A stretch of 64,000 nucleotides of DNA. It comes from Pseudoblastomonas marina. Its GTDB lineage: Bacteria > Pseudomonadota > Alphaproteobacteria > Sphingomonadales > Sphingomonadaceae. Shown here piece after piece: positions 35,549 to 44,263 of this stretch (its first letter is position 1; each line of letters opens with the position of its first letter). Location of the stretch: positions 372,001 through 436,000 of the forward strand of contig NZ_BMID01000001.1 in NCBI RefSeq assembly GCF_014641655.1. The letters run 5' to 3'. Position numbers and translations under genes: made by a program. Below the pieces are notes generated by a model. It was not told where the DNA came from. It searched no databases and was given only the letters and a program-made list of their open reading frames with translations.

Positions 35549-36268
35549 TCAGTCTTCGGTCGGCGGGTTGTCGCGGTCGTCGAACATCTGCGCGTCGTGG
35601 TCGTGCCCGCCATCCTCGACCAGCGTGTTGCCGGTGGCGGCGAAGTAGACCTGTTCGGCGACGTTGCAGGCATGGTCGGCGATGCGTTCGATATTGCGCG
35701 CGATGAACAGCATCTGCGCGGCGGTGCCGATCGTCTGCGGGTTCTCGACCATGTGGGTCACGACATTGCGGAAGATGCTGTCGTAGAAGGCGTCGACCTT
35801 GTCGTCGCGGGCGATGATCTCCTTGGCGCGGGCGGCATCGCGCGCGGCAAAGGCATCGAGCACGTCGTGGACCATTTCGCCGGCCAGTTCGCCCATTGCC
35901 GGGATCAGCGTCAGCGGCTCGAAATGCTTGCGTCCCTCGATCTTGCCGATCCGCTTGGCGATGTTCTTGGCATAGTCGCCGATCCGCTCGAGCACGCCCG
36001 AGATCTTCAGCGCGGCGACTACTTCGCGCAAATCGTCGGCCATCGGCGCGCGCAAGGCGATCAGCCGCACCGCGAGGCGATCGATTTCGGCCTCGAGCGC
36101 ATTGATCTGCGCATCGCGCTTGCGGACCTTCTGGGCGAGATCGTTGTCGCCGGTTTCGAGCGCGGTGATCGCTTCGGTAACGGACAACTGGGCGAGACCG
36201 CCCATCTCCGCGATCAAGCCGCGCAGCTGGGTGATGTCTTCGTCGAATGCCTTGACGGTATGTTCCAT
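35549..36268 (-). CDS. phoU: PhoU, phosphate signalling regulator
   Basis: 239 residues from the ATG at 36268 (MEHTVKAFDEDITQLRGLIA). The start sits right at the end of pstB, so the longer open frame through pstB is spurious. Two three-helix PhoU repeats are visible, each with the metal-binding E/D-x-x-x-D pattern (ALEAEIDRLAVRLIALRAPMA, and ERIADHACNVAEQVYF). PhoU links the Pst transporter to PhoR and keeps the Pho response off in high phosphate. Its place between pstB and phoB is the standard one. Confidence 0.95.
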   Translation of the reverse strand: MEHTVKAFDEDITQLRGLIAEMGGLAQLSVTEAITALETGDNDLAQKVRKRDAQINALEAEIDRLAVRLIALRAPMADDLREVVAALKISGVLERIGDYAKNIAKRIGKIEGRKHFEPLTLIPAMGELAGEMVHDVLDAFAARDAARAKEIIARDDKVDAFYDSIFRNVVTHMVENPQTIGTAAQMLFIARNIERIADHACNVAEQVYFAATGNTLVEDGGHDHDAQMFDDRDNPPTED

Positions 36269-36269
36269 A

Positions 36270-37076
36270 TTATCCGTACCTTCCGGTGATATAGTCCTTG
36301 GTACGCTCTTTCTTCGGGTTGGTGAAGATTTCCGAAGTAGGGCCGAATTCGACCATCTTGCCAAGGTGGAAGAAGGCGGTGCGCTGCGAGACGCGCGCGG
36401 CCTGCTGCATCGAGTGGGTGACGATGACAATCGCATAGCGACCGCGCAGATCGTGGATCAGCTCCTCGATCCGAGCGGTGGCGATCGGGTCGAGCGCCGA
36501 ACAGGGCTCGTCCATCAGGATCACCTCGGGATCGACCGCGATCGCGCGAGCGATGCAAAGCCGCTGTTGCTGGCCGCCCGACAGTGCGGTGCCCGAATCG
36601 TCGAGCCGGTCCTTGACCTCCTCCCAAAGGCCGGCTCGCTTGAGCGAGCGTTCGACTACCTCGTCGAGCGCGTCCTTGCTCGAGGCGAGGCCGTGGATCT
36701 TGGGGCCGTAGGCGATGTTCTCGTAGATCGACTTGGGAAACGGGTTGGGCTTCTGGAACACCATGCCGACCCGCGCGCGCAGTTGCACGACGTCGAGCTT
36801 GGGATCGTAGATGTCGTCCCCGTCGAGCTTGATCGTTCCCTCGACCCGCGCGGTCGGGATCGTGTCGTTCATCCGGTTCAACGAGCGCAGGAAGGTCGAC
36901 TTCCCGCAACCCGACGGGCCGATGAACGCGGTGACGTAGTCGGTCGGAATGTCGATCGAAACGTCGTCGATCGCCTTCTTGTCGCCGTAGAAGACCGAGA
37001 CGCCCTGCGCCTCCATCTTGGGCGGGCCCGAGGGGGCGGCGGAATCGTCTTCGAACTGGGAGGTCTGGGTTACCAT
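36270..37076 (-). CDS. pstB: Phosphate ABC transporter ATP-binding protein PstB
   Basis: 268 residues. Walker [11 protein letters not shown]-loop, signature [14 protein letters not shown], Walker [13 protein letters not shown] and the switch His in [13 protein letters not shown] are all present. PstB drives phosphate import across the inner membrane through PstC and PstA. The start overlaps the pstA stop by 7 bp, and the phoU ATG follows its stop after 1 bp. The sequence [32 protein letters not shown] contains the PstB-specific stretch after Walker A. Confidence 0.97.
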   Translation of the reverse strand: MVTQTSQFEDDSAAPSGPPKMEAQGVSVFYGDKKAIDDVSIDIPTDYVTAFIGPSGCGKSTFLRSLNRMNDTIPTARVEGTIKLDGDDIYDPKLDVVQLRARVGMVFQKPNPFPKSIYENIAYGPKIHGLASSKDALDEVVERSLKRAGLWEEVKDRLDDSGTALSGGQQQRLCIARAIAVDPEVILMDEPCSALDPIATARIEELIHDLRGRYAIVIVTHSMQQAARVSQRTAFFHLGKMVEFGPTSEIFTNPKKERTKDYITGRYG

Positions 37077-38356
37077 GATTTCTCGAACCTGTTGCGCAGG
37101 TAGATGGCGATGGCGTTCATCGCGAGGAGGAACAGCAATAGCACGATGATCGCGGCGCTCGTGCGCTCGACGAAGCCGCGGTCGATTTCATCGGACCAGA
37201 GGAAGATCTGCACCGGCAGGACGGTCGCCGGCGAGGTGAAGCCTTCGGGCGGGGTGGCGATGAAGGCGCGCATGCCGATCAGCAGCAGCGGCGCGGTCTC
37301 GCCCAGCGCGCGCGCCATGCCGATGATCGTGCCGGTCAGGATTCCGGGAAGCGCGAGTGGAAGCACGTGGTGGAACACGACCTGCATCGGCGAGGCACCG
37401 ATCGCCAGCGCACCGTCGCGGATCGAGGGCGGCACCGCCTTGATCGCGTTGCGCCCGGCGATCACGATCACCGGCATCGTCATCAGCGCCAGGGTCAGGC
37501 CGCCGATCAGGGGAGCGGAGCGATAATTGGGGAAGATCGTCAGGAACACCGCGAGGCCGAGCAGGCCGAAGATGATCGAGGGTACCGCGGCGAGATTGTT
37601 GATCGAGACCTCGATCACGTCGGTCCAGCGGTTCTTGGGCGCGAATTCCTCGAGGTAGAGCGCCGCGAGGACGCCGATCGGGAAGGCCAGCAGCAAGGTC
37701 ACGATCATCGTCAGGATCGAGCCCTTGAGCGCCCCCCAGATCCCGACTTCCTGCGGATCGGTGGCATCGGCGCGGGCGAGGAAGCCGCTGTCGAAGTTCT
37801 TGTCGAGCTGGCCGGCATCGGAGAGCTGGGTCGCCAGCGCCTGCAATTCGGGCGAGCCGTCGCCTTCGAGTGCCTGCGCGAAATCGTCGGTCGTGGGGAG
37901 CCAGAAGGTCTCGCTGCGGTTCAAGATCCCGGGGTCGTCGGCGATCGCGTCGGCCACCTCGCGCCAGGCCTGGCTGCCGAGCTTGTCGGCACCCTCCGCG
38001 CCAAGCGCTTCTTGCGCGAAATATTCGACCACGTCGGGCAGGCCCTGCTGCTCGAGCGCCAGTTGCGCGCCGTTGCCTTCCATCGCTGCCGGATTGGCGG
38101 CGAGCCCGGCCTGGGTGAAATCGATCGGCACTTCGAGCTCGGCGCGCTGGAAGCCGCCGATGCCGTTGATGGTCATCGTGGCGAGCAGGAACAGCAGCAC
38201 CACGACTGAGAAGATAATCGCGCCGAGCCCGGCATATTTGAAGCGCTTCTCTGCCTTGTAGCGCTGCCGCAGCCGCGCCTCGAACTCGGGCGTACGGGTG
38301 GGCGCGCGCAGCGGGCGGGGGTCGTCGGTCGCAGAGGATGTCACGGCGTCACTCAT
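37070..38356 (-). CDS. pstA: Phosphate ABC transporter permease PstA
   Basis: 428 residues. The C-terminal 230 residues are the permease: several membrane helices and the EAA loop ([28 protein letters not shown]). The N-terminal cytosolic tail and first helix (about 40-65) are followed by about 130 residues of periplasmic sequence with no counterpart in short PstA proteins (around 280-300 residues). Long forms are common in alphaproteobacteria. It overlaps pstC by 8 bp and pstB by 7 bp, so translation is coupled. Confidence 0.95.
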   Translation of the reverse strand: MSDAVTSSATDDPRPLRAPTRTPEFEARLRQRYKAEKRFKYAGLGAIIFSVVVLLFLLATMTINGIGGFQRAELEVPIDFTQAGLAANPAAMEGNGAQLALEQQGLPDVVEYFAQEALGAEGADKLGSQAWREVADAIADDPGILNRSETFWLPTTDDFAQALEGDGSPELQALATQLSDAGQLDKNFDSGFLARADATDPQEVGIWGALKGSILTMIVTLLLAFPIGVLAALYLEEFAPKNRWTDVIEVSINNLAAVPSIIFGLLGLAVFLTIFPNYRSAPLIGGLTLALMTMPVIVIAGRNAIKAVPPSIRDGALAIGASPMQVVFHHVLPLALPGILTGTIIGMARALGETAPLLLIGMRAFIATPPEGFTSPATVLPVQIFLWSDEIDRGFVERTSAAIIVLLLFLLAMNAIAIYLRNRFEKSW

Positions 38357-39734
38357 AGGCTTCGCGATATTTCTTGACGACGCGCAGCGCGACGAAGTTG
38401 AGCGCCAGCGTCACGAGGAACAGGACGAAGCCGAGCGCGAAGGCGGCGAGCGTCGCCGGATGGTCGAAACTGCCCTCGCCGGTGAGCAGCGCCACGATCT
38501 GCACCGTCACGGTGGTCATCGATTCGAGTGGGTTGCCGGTAAGGTTGGCGGCGGTCGAGGCGGCCATCACCACGATCATGGTTTCGCCGATCGCGCGGCT
38601 GATCGCCAGCATCACGCCCGCGACGATGCCGGGCAGCGCGGCGGGTACCAGCACGCGCTTGATCGTTTCGGACTTGGTCGCGCCCATCGCGAGGCTGCCG
38701 TCGCGCATCGCGCCGGGGACGGCGGCGATGCTGTCATCGGCCATCGAGGACACGAACGGGATGATCATCACGCCCATCACGAGGCCGGCGGCCAGCGCGC
38801 TCTCGCTCGAGGCATTGGAGATGCCAACCGACATGGCCATGTCGCGGATCGCGGGGGCGATGGTGAGCGCCGCGAAGTAGCCGTAGACCACGGTCGGCAC
38901 GCCGGCGAGCACTTCGAGCGCGGGCTTGACCCAGGTGCGGACCTGGGGCGGGGCGTATTGGGTCAGGTAGATTGCGCTCATGAGGCCGAGCGGGATGGCG
39001 ACGATCATGGCGATGATCGCGCCGATGAAGATCGTGCCCCAGAACAGCGGGATCGCCCCGTAGCGGGTGACGTCGGGATTGTCGGCGCTGGCCATCGGGT
39101 CGGGTGCCCAATGCGTGCCGAACAGGAAGCTGACCGGGTCGACCATGCCGAAGAAGCGGATGGTTTCGAACACGAGGCTGACGAGGATGCCGAGCGTGGT
39201 CAGGATCGCGACCAGCGAGGCGAGCAGCAGCAGCACCAGCATGCTGCGCTCGACCTTGGTGCGCGCGCGGAAATCGGGCTTCACCCGCAGGAAGGCGAAG
39301 GCCCCCCCGGCGAAGCCGAGCAGCAGTGCGACGACGAGGCCGATGATATTGGTGCGTTCGATCGCCCCGCGAAACGGCTCGATCAGCGGGCGCGCCATCG
39401 GGTCGAACACGCCCTGCGCCGCACCGGTCGCGACCGCGCGGGCCTCGGACAGGATCTGGGTCCGCTTGAAGCCGAACTCGGGCAGCGCGTCGGCGGCCGG
39501 GTGGGCGAGGACCGAATTGAGCACGATCTGCGGTGCGATGATGCTCCACAGCACCGCGAAGGCCACGATCGGGACGGCCACCCACAGCGCGACGTACCAG
39601 CCGTGATATTGCGGCAGGCTGGCGAGCCGCCCCGTGTCCGAGGCGGCTCGCATGCCGTAGGCCCGCGCACGTGCCGCGAGCCACCCGGCCAGGCCCAGTC
39701 CGAGGGCCAGGAGAAACAGGATGGCAGGCGACAT
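38349..39734 (-). CDS. pstC: Phosphate ABC transporter permease PstC
   Basis: 461 residues. The N-terminal two membrane helices and a periplasmic region (about 30-160) precede the permease domain, whose EAA loop reads GAMRDGSLAMGATKSETIKRVLVPAALPG. It pairs with PstA to form the channel for phosphate delivered by PstS. It starts 17 bp after pstS. Length exceeds the enterobacterial PstC (about 320), matching the long alphaproteobacterial form. Confidence 0.95.
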   Translation of the reverse strand: MSPAILFLLALGLGLAGWLAARARAYGMRAASDTGRLASLPQYHGWYVALWVAVPIVAFAVLWSIIAPQIVLNSVLAHPAADALPEFGFKRTQILSEARAVATGAAQGVFDPMARPLIEPFRGAIERTNIIGLVVALLLGFAGGAFAFLRVKPDFRARTKVERSMLVLLLLASLVAILTTLGILVSLVFETIRFFGMVDPVSFLFGTHWAPDPMASADNPDVTRYGAIPLFWGTIFIGAIIAMIVAIPLGLMSAIYLTQYAPPQVRTWVKPALEVLAGVPTVVYGYFAALTIAPAIRDMAMSVGISNASSESALAAGLVMGVMIIPFVSSMADDSIAAVPGAMRDGSLAMGATKSETIKRVLVPAALPGIVAGVMLAISRAIGETMIVVMAASTAANLTGNPLESMTTVTVQIVALLTGEGSFDHPATLAAFALGFVLFLVTLALNFVALRVVKKYREAYE

Positions 39735-39751
39735 GGTTGCGGATCAGGTCC

Positions 39752-40795
39752 TTAGTTGAGTTCGGAGCCGTCGATGGTGGTGTACTGCGTCGCCGCAGTC
39801 TGGTTGCGCGCCATCGTGTCTTCGGGCGAAGCGACCAGGCCGATATCGGCGAGCGGGCCGCCCTTGCTCCACATCGTGGTCCACTGGGCGAGATATTGCT
39901 TCAGGCCGGGGATCGCATCGAGATGCGCCTTCTTGACGTAGACATAGAGCGGACGCGCGCCGGGATACTCGAAATTCGAGATGTTCTCGTAGGTCGGGTC
40001 GACTCCGTTCATGGGGAGCCCCTGCACGCGGTCGGCGTTTTCCTCAAGGTAGGAATAACCGAAAACCCCAACGGCGTCCGAATTGCCGGTGATCTTCTGG
40101 ACGATGAGGTTGTCCTGCTCGCCCTGGTCGACATAGGCACCGTCGCTGCGGACTTCGGTGCAGATTTGATCGTAACGATCCTCGTCCGCTTCCTTGACCG
40201 CTTCCATCTCTGGGTTGGCTTCGCAGCCGACTTCGAGGACCAGCTCCTTGAGCGCGTCGCGCGTACCCGAGGTCGAAGGCGGGCCGTAGACCAGGATCGG
40301 CTTGTTCGGAAGCGAGGGGTCGACGTCCGACCAGTTCTTCGCGGTCTGCTCTTCGCCATAGGGACGGGCGGCCAGCGCCCGATAGACGATCTCGGGGGTC
40401 AGGTTCATGTCGATGCCGCCCTGCGCCGAGGCAAAGGCGATTCCGTCGAGGCCGACCTGCAGTTCGATGATCTCGGTCACGCCATTGGCCTGGCAGGTTT
40501 CGAATTCGCTCGCCTTCATGCGGCGCGAGGCGTTGGCCATGTCGGGCGTGCTCGGGCCGATGCCCGAACAAAACAGCTGGATGCCGCCGCCGGTGCCGGT
40601 CGATTCGATGATCGGCGAACCGAAATCGGGATTCGAGCGGGCGAAGGCTTCGGAGACGGCCTTGGCGAACGGATAGACGGTCGACGAACCGACCGCGCGA
40701 ATCGAATTCCGGGTGTCGCCCCCGCCTTCGCTGCCACACGCGGCAAGTACCAGCGTCGCCACCGAGGTGAGCGCGATTTTCGAGAACTTCGTCAT
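39752..40795 (-). CDS. pstS: Phosphate-binding lipoprotein PstS
   Basis: 347 residues from the ATG at 40795 (MTKFSKIALTSVATLVLAAC), with AGGGG upstream. The lipobox LAAC (Cys20) predicts an acylated, membrane-tethered protein. Phosphate-binding family motifs include IRAVGSSTVYPFAKAVSEAF, SPIIESTGTGGGIQLF and YGPPSTSGTRDALKELVL. It captures phosphate in the periplasm for PstCAB. A strong three-repeat Pho box starts 51 bp before the ATG, and the gene leads the pst-phoU-phoB operon. Confidence 0.95.
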   Translation of the reverse strand: MTKFSKIALTSVATLVLAACGSEGGGDTRNSIRAVGSSTVYPFAKAVSEAFARSNPDFGSPIIESTGTGGGIQLFCSGIGPSTPDMANASRRMKASEFETCQANGVTEIIELQVGLDGIAFASAQGGIDMNLTPEIVYRALAARPYGEEQTAKNWSDVDPSLPNKPILVYGPPSTSGTRDALKELVLEVGCEANPEMEAVKEADEDRYDQICTEVRSDGAYVDQGEQDNLIVQKITGNSDAVGVFGYSYLEENADRVQGLPMNGVDPTYENISNFEYPGARPLYVYVKKAHLDAIPGLKQYLAQWTTMWSKGGPLADIGLVASPEDTMARNQTAATQYTTIDGSELN

Positions 40796-40845
40796 GGGAA
40801 ACCCCTTTTGCATTGGTCCAATTGCCGGCCCTTTGCGCCGGTGTG

Positions 40846-40874
40846 ATGACACTTTCGTGACATCCGAATGACAG
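40846..40874 (-). promoter_or_regulatory. Pho box upstream of pstS
   Basis: Read on the minus strand, three 7-mers are spaced 11 bp apart: CTGTCAT, ATGTCAC and GTGTCAT, each separated by 4 nt (TCGG, GAAA). This matches the alphaproteobacterial and enterobacterial PhoB site, made of CTGTCAT-like direct repeats. It ends 51 bp before the pstS ATG, so it should drive pstS-pstC-pstA-pstB-phoU-phoB when phosphate is low. Confidence 0.85.
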
Positions 40875-40916
40875 GCGCCAGGGAATCGCCGCAGCAAGTC
40901 CCTAGCGTTCCGTCGC

Positions 40917-42302
40917 TTAGAAATCGACCTGCCCGCGCAGGCCGAACACGTCGCCCGAATAGGAGGTCGAACCGAACGGGCCGACATAGGCGGCGTCGTC
41001 GAATTCGATGCGCCCGTAATTGAGCATGAAACGGGTGTTGTCGGTCGGGGTCCAGACGAGCGAGGCGAGATAGGCGTTCTGCTGCCCGCCGAGCACGGTC
41101 CCGTCGTTGAGGTCGAGGTAATCGTAGCGAAGCACGACCTGGACCGCGCCGAACCCGCCATTGCCGACTTCGTTGACCGGCTTCACCCGGTCGAACTTGC
41201 CACCCTTGTAGCCGCGCGTGTCGGGGGTGAGGAACATGCCGACTTCGGCATAGCCGCCGAAAAATGCCGGGCTGGAAGGCAGCGCCGGACCTTCGAGCGT
41301 CTGCCAGAAGGCCTCGCCCGCGGCGTGGAACCGGCCGGCAATCGCGGCGGCCTCGAGCCCGAAACCGGTCTCGCTGTCCGCGCCGAGCGTGCCCGTGCTG
41401 ACGAAGCGTTCGCCGGTGAAGTGGACCTGCGGGCGCTGGCGATAACGCACGGTCGATCCCGCTTCGAGGTCGGCATAATGCGCCGAGCCACCAAAATGCA
41501 GCTGGGTCGAACCGAGCTTGGGCATCGCGACCACGCGGCCGTCCATGCTCCAGTTCTTGTTCGACAGGTCACCGATATTGTCGGTGAAGAAACCGCCCTG
41601 CGCGAGCACGAGGTCGCCCTTGTACTGCGCCGAGACGCCGACCCGGCGCTCGAAACCGAACGCATCGGTGAAGGCGGCGCGCTCGAGCATCGAGGTGAAG
41701 CGGCTCGAGGTCAGTTCCTCGAGGCTCTGGAAGTTGTTGTGCTGGCCGACCGACACTTCGAGGTCGCCCTTGCCATAGGTCAGGATCGCGTCGGTGATCT
41801 CGACGTCGTTGCCCGCGAAATCGAGTTCGAACTTGTAGCCGAAGCCGCCCGGCATCTCGCCTTCGACCCCGAGCCGTGCGCGGCGCACCTCGTTGCCCCA
41901 GCCTTCGGAGCGGCCCGTCTCATTGGGGACGTTCACGAAGCCGGCATCGTATTGCAGGCGACCGCGCGGCTTGAAGCTCCAGCCGTCGCCGGTGGAGATT
42001 TCGGGAGCACCCTTGAAGGCGACACTGGTGCCGTCGCCCGAATCGGCTGCGGCGGCCTTCGCCTCGGCAGCAGCTTCGGAGGCCCCGGCGGCAAGCGTAC
42101 GCGTTTCCGCGATCGCGGCATCGCTTTCGGCTTGTTCGGCTTCGAGTTGGGCTTCGAGCGCTTCGATTCGCGCGCTCATTGCGGCCATGTCGGCGCGCAT
42201 CTTGGCGAGCTCGGCCGCGGCGGCAGCCGAATCCTGCGCCATGGCGGGGGCGGACATGGTCGCGATGGCGATCGCGGCGGTGGTCGAAAACAGGTGTTTC
42301 AT
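40917..42302 (-). CDS. OprP-like phosphate-selective porin
   Basis: 461 residues from the ATG at 42302 (MKHLFSTTAAIAIATMSAPA), with a signal peptide cleaved after AMA. A short coiled coil (about 28-62, AKMRADMAAMSARIEALEAQ) should project from the outer membrane and trimerise it. The remainder is a beta-barrel of the OprP/OprO type (FKPRGRLQYDAGFVNV..., ending RGQVDF with a terminal Phe). It passes phosphate into the periplasm for PstS. A Pho box lies 43 bp upstream, and pstS is next on the same strand. Confidence 0.88.
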   Translation of the reverse strand: MKHLFSTTAAIAIATMSAPAMAQDSAAAAAELAKMRADMAAMSARIEALEAQLEAEQAESDAAIAETRTLAAGASEAAAEAKAAAADSGDGTSVAFKGAPEISTGDGWSFKPRGRLQYDAGFVNVPNETGRSEGWGNEVRRARLGVEGEMPGGFGYKFELDFAGNDVEITDAILTYGKGDLEVSVGQHNNFQSLEELTSSRFTSMLERAAFTDAFGFERRVGVSAQYKGDLVLAQGGFFTDNIGDLSNKNWSMDGRVVAMPKLGSTQLHFGGSAHYADLEAGSTVRYRQRPQVHFTGERFVSTGTLGADSETGFGLEAAAIAGRFHAAGEAFWQTLEGPALPSSPAFFGGYAEVGMFLTPDTRGYKGGKFDRVKPVNEVGNGGFGAVQVVLRYDYLDLNDGTVLGGQQNAYLASLVWTPTDNTRFMLNYGRIEFDDAAYVGPFGSTSYSGDVFGLRGQVDF

Positions 42303-42344
42303 GGCAAGTCCCGATTGTTCGCGTGTCGAGTTCGCGATCCCGCT

Positions 42345-42373
42345 ATGACGGGCAAATTGCACATTTATGACAC
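42345..42373 (-). promoter_or_regulatory. Pho box upstream of the OprP-like porin
   Basis: On the minus strand the repeats are GTGTCAT, GTGCAAT and CCGTCAT, each separated by 4 nt (AAAT, TTGC), so 11-bp periodicity is exact. The box ends 43 bp before the porin ATG. The middle copy is the weakest. Confidence 0.8.
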
Positions 42374-42448
42374 GCGCGATCTGCGCTGTGGACGAGCCGC
42401 GCCGAGAGCCGACCCGCATCGGCCGCGTATCCGCGAAGGCTCATGGTC

Positions 42449-42477
42449 CCGTCATGAAACTGCAACATTGGCGTCAT
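42449..42477 (+). promoter_or_regulatory. Pho box upstream of the lipoprotein/TonB-receptor unit
   Basis: On the plus strand the repeats are CCGTCAT, CTGCAAC and GCGTCAT, separated by 4 nt (GAAA, ATTG). The same 11-bp spacing is kept. It lies 125 bp upstream of the lipoprotein start and faces away from the porin, giving a divergent pair of PhoB sites. Confidence 0.8.
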
Positions 42478-42602
42478 GTTAAGCCAATGATTTCGCTGTG
42501 GATTCTGCAAAGAAACCGTCACGTCCCAGCCCTAGTCCCCCGGCTCGACACACGAATCGTGTGCGTCGCATCGAATTCATCTGAACGAGGGGGCTTCCAG
42601 CC

Positions 42603-44156
42603 GTGACCAATCTCAACCGTGTTCTTCTTCTCGGCGTCAGCGCGCTCGCCGTCACCGGCTGCGAAGCCGATGAAATCGTTTCGCCCGGGACTTCCGGCGA
42701 CGTGAACGTCGTGATCAACAATCCGACCCCGTCGCCGACCCCGACGCCGACTCCCACGGGCGGCACCGTGACCGCGGCGGCCGGCTGCCCGACAATCAAC
42801 TCGACCGGCGGGCTCACCGATTCGGGCACGATCGCCGGCCCGACCGGGACCTATCGCATCTGCTCGCTCCCCGCGGTGATCGATGCCGACGACACGCTGC
42901 CTTATATTGCGGGGCTGCTCTATGCCCTGCCCGGCCGGGTCGACATCGGTGCGGACCGTGGTTTCGCCAGCACCGGATCGAGCGTCGAGCTCACGATCGA
43001 GCCGGGGGTGATCGTTTACGGAGCGACCGGTCGCTCCTTCCTCGTCGCCAATCGCGGCAACCAGCTGATCGCCAACGGCACCACCGCGCGCCCGATCGTC
43101 TTCACCAGCCGCGACAACGTGCTCGGCCTCAGCACCGACGCCTCGACCGGCCAGTGGGGCGGCGTTGTCCTGCTCGGCCGCGCGCCGGTTTCCGACTGCC
43201 GCACCGGCGGGTTCAACACCGCCGCGAGCCCGAACAACAATCCGACCTGCGAGCAGGAACTCGAAGGCACCACCACGCTCACACTGTTCGGCGGCGCCAA
43301 CAGCGCCGACAGCTCGGGTTCGCTGCGCAACGTCCAGATCCGCTACTCGGGTTTCAGCCTCGCACCGGGCCGCGAACTGCAGTCGCTCACCACCGGCGGC
43401 GTGGGATCGGGCACCACGTTCGAGAACATCCTGACCTTCAACAGCTCGGATGACGGGATGGAGTTCTTCGGCGGTTCGGTGAACATGAAGGGCGTCGCCG
43501 TGATCGGTGCCGATGACGATTCGATCGACGTCGACACCGGGGCGCAGGCCAACATGCAATACGTGGTGGCCGCGCAGCGCAGCGCGGGCGGCGACAGCCT
43601 CATCGAACTCGATTCGCCCGATGGCGACTTCTCGACCGATGCGCGGCCGCAGACCGTGCTGCGCGTCGCGAATTTCACCTTCCTCGAGCGCAGCACCGGC
43701 AATTCGCAGGCGGTCCGCGCACGCGGCGGCGCCAAACTGGTGCTCGTCAACGGTGTGATCGATACCGACAACGAGACCTGCATCCGGATCGACGAAGCGG
43801 TCACCATCGCGGCCGACCCGGTGTTCAACTCGCTGGTCGGCGATTGCGACGCCGCGGCGCCGTTCAACGGCAGCTCGGGCGCCACCACCGCCCAGGTCCA
43901 GAGCGAATTCGCCGCCGGTTCGAACAACAACGCGTCGTTTACGATCACGCTGACGGCGGGCTACATCAACGGCTCGAACGAGAACGGCGTACCGGCATTC
44001 AATGCCAATTCGCTGTCGACCTTCTTCGATACCACGACGTTCATCGGCGCGGCGCAGAACGCCGCCTCGAGCCGCTTCGGCAACTGGACCTGCAATTCCT
44101 CGATCCTCGGCTTCGGCAGTGCGAACGGCAATTGCACCGGCCTGCCCGTCTACTGA
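42603..44156 (+). CDS. Secreted lipoprotein, beta-helix-like, Pho-linked
   Basis: 517 residues. The N-terminus MTNLNRVLLLGVSALAVTGC carries a lipobox (VTGC), followed by a Pro/Thr linker of PTPTP repeats (about 40-50). The body is rich in short strands with Asn, Ser and Gly (GATGRSFLVANRGNQLIANG, SSDDGMEFFGGSVNMKGVAV), suggesting a right-handed beta-helix, with several Cys. Proteins like this are found beside TonB-dependent receptors in sphingomonads; their function is not settled. It follows a Pho box and precedes the receptor gene by 107 bp, so it is likely part of a phosphate-starvation surface system. Confidence 0.8.
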   Translation: MTNLNRVLLLGVSALAVTGCEADEIVSPGTSGDVNVVINNPTPSPTPTPTPTGGTVTAAAGCPTINSTGGLTDSGTIAGPTGTYRICSLPAVIDADDTLPYIAGLLYALPGRVDIGADRGFASTGSSVELTIEPGVIVYGATGRSFLVANRGNQLIANGTTARPIVFTSRDNVLGLSTDASTGQWGGVVLLGRAPVSDCRTGGFNTAASPNNNPTCEQELEGTTTLTLFGGANSADSSGSLRNVQIRYSGFSLAPGRELQSLTTGGVGSGTTFENILTFNSSDDGMEFFGGSVNMKGVAVIGADDDSIDVDTGAQANMQYVVAAQRSAGGDSLIELDSPDGDFSTDARPQTVLRVANFTFLERSTGNSQAVRARGGAKLVLVNGVIDTDNETCIRIDEAVTIAADPVFNSLVGDCDAAAPFNGSSGATTAQVQSEFAAGSNNNASFTITLTAGYINGSNENGVPAFNANSLSTFFDTTTFIGAAQNAASSRFGNWTCNSSILGFGSANGNCTGLPVY

Positions 44157-44162
44157 TCCGAC

Positions 44163-44205
44163 GAGGGCGGGGCGCGGGCCTTGGACGGCCAGCGCCCCCG
44201 CCCTC
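44163..44205 (+). other. Long GC-rich stem-loop between lipoprotein and receptor genes
   Basis: GAGGGCGGGGCGC (44163-44175) pairs with the segment at 44192-44205 (GCGCCCCCGCCCTC), with one bulged base; an inner GGCC pair shortens the loop. No T run follows, so it may be a transcript-stabilising or attenuating element rather than a full terminator. It could set different levels for the two genes. Confidence 0.55.
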
Positions 44206-44263
44206 CCATGCGGCGGCGAAGCATCGCCCTCGCGATTGAAATACTTTCCTAGGGGGCACCCAC

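Larger units (their letters stand above)
42303..42602. promoter_or_regulatory. Divergent Pho-controlled promoter region
   Basis: This 300-bp gap lies between the porin gene (minus) and a lipoprotein gene (plus). It carries two oppositely oriented Pho boxes, listed separately, about 75 bp apart. No gene is apparent in it. Confidence 0.7.
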
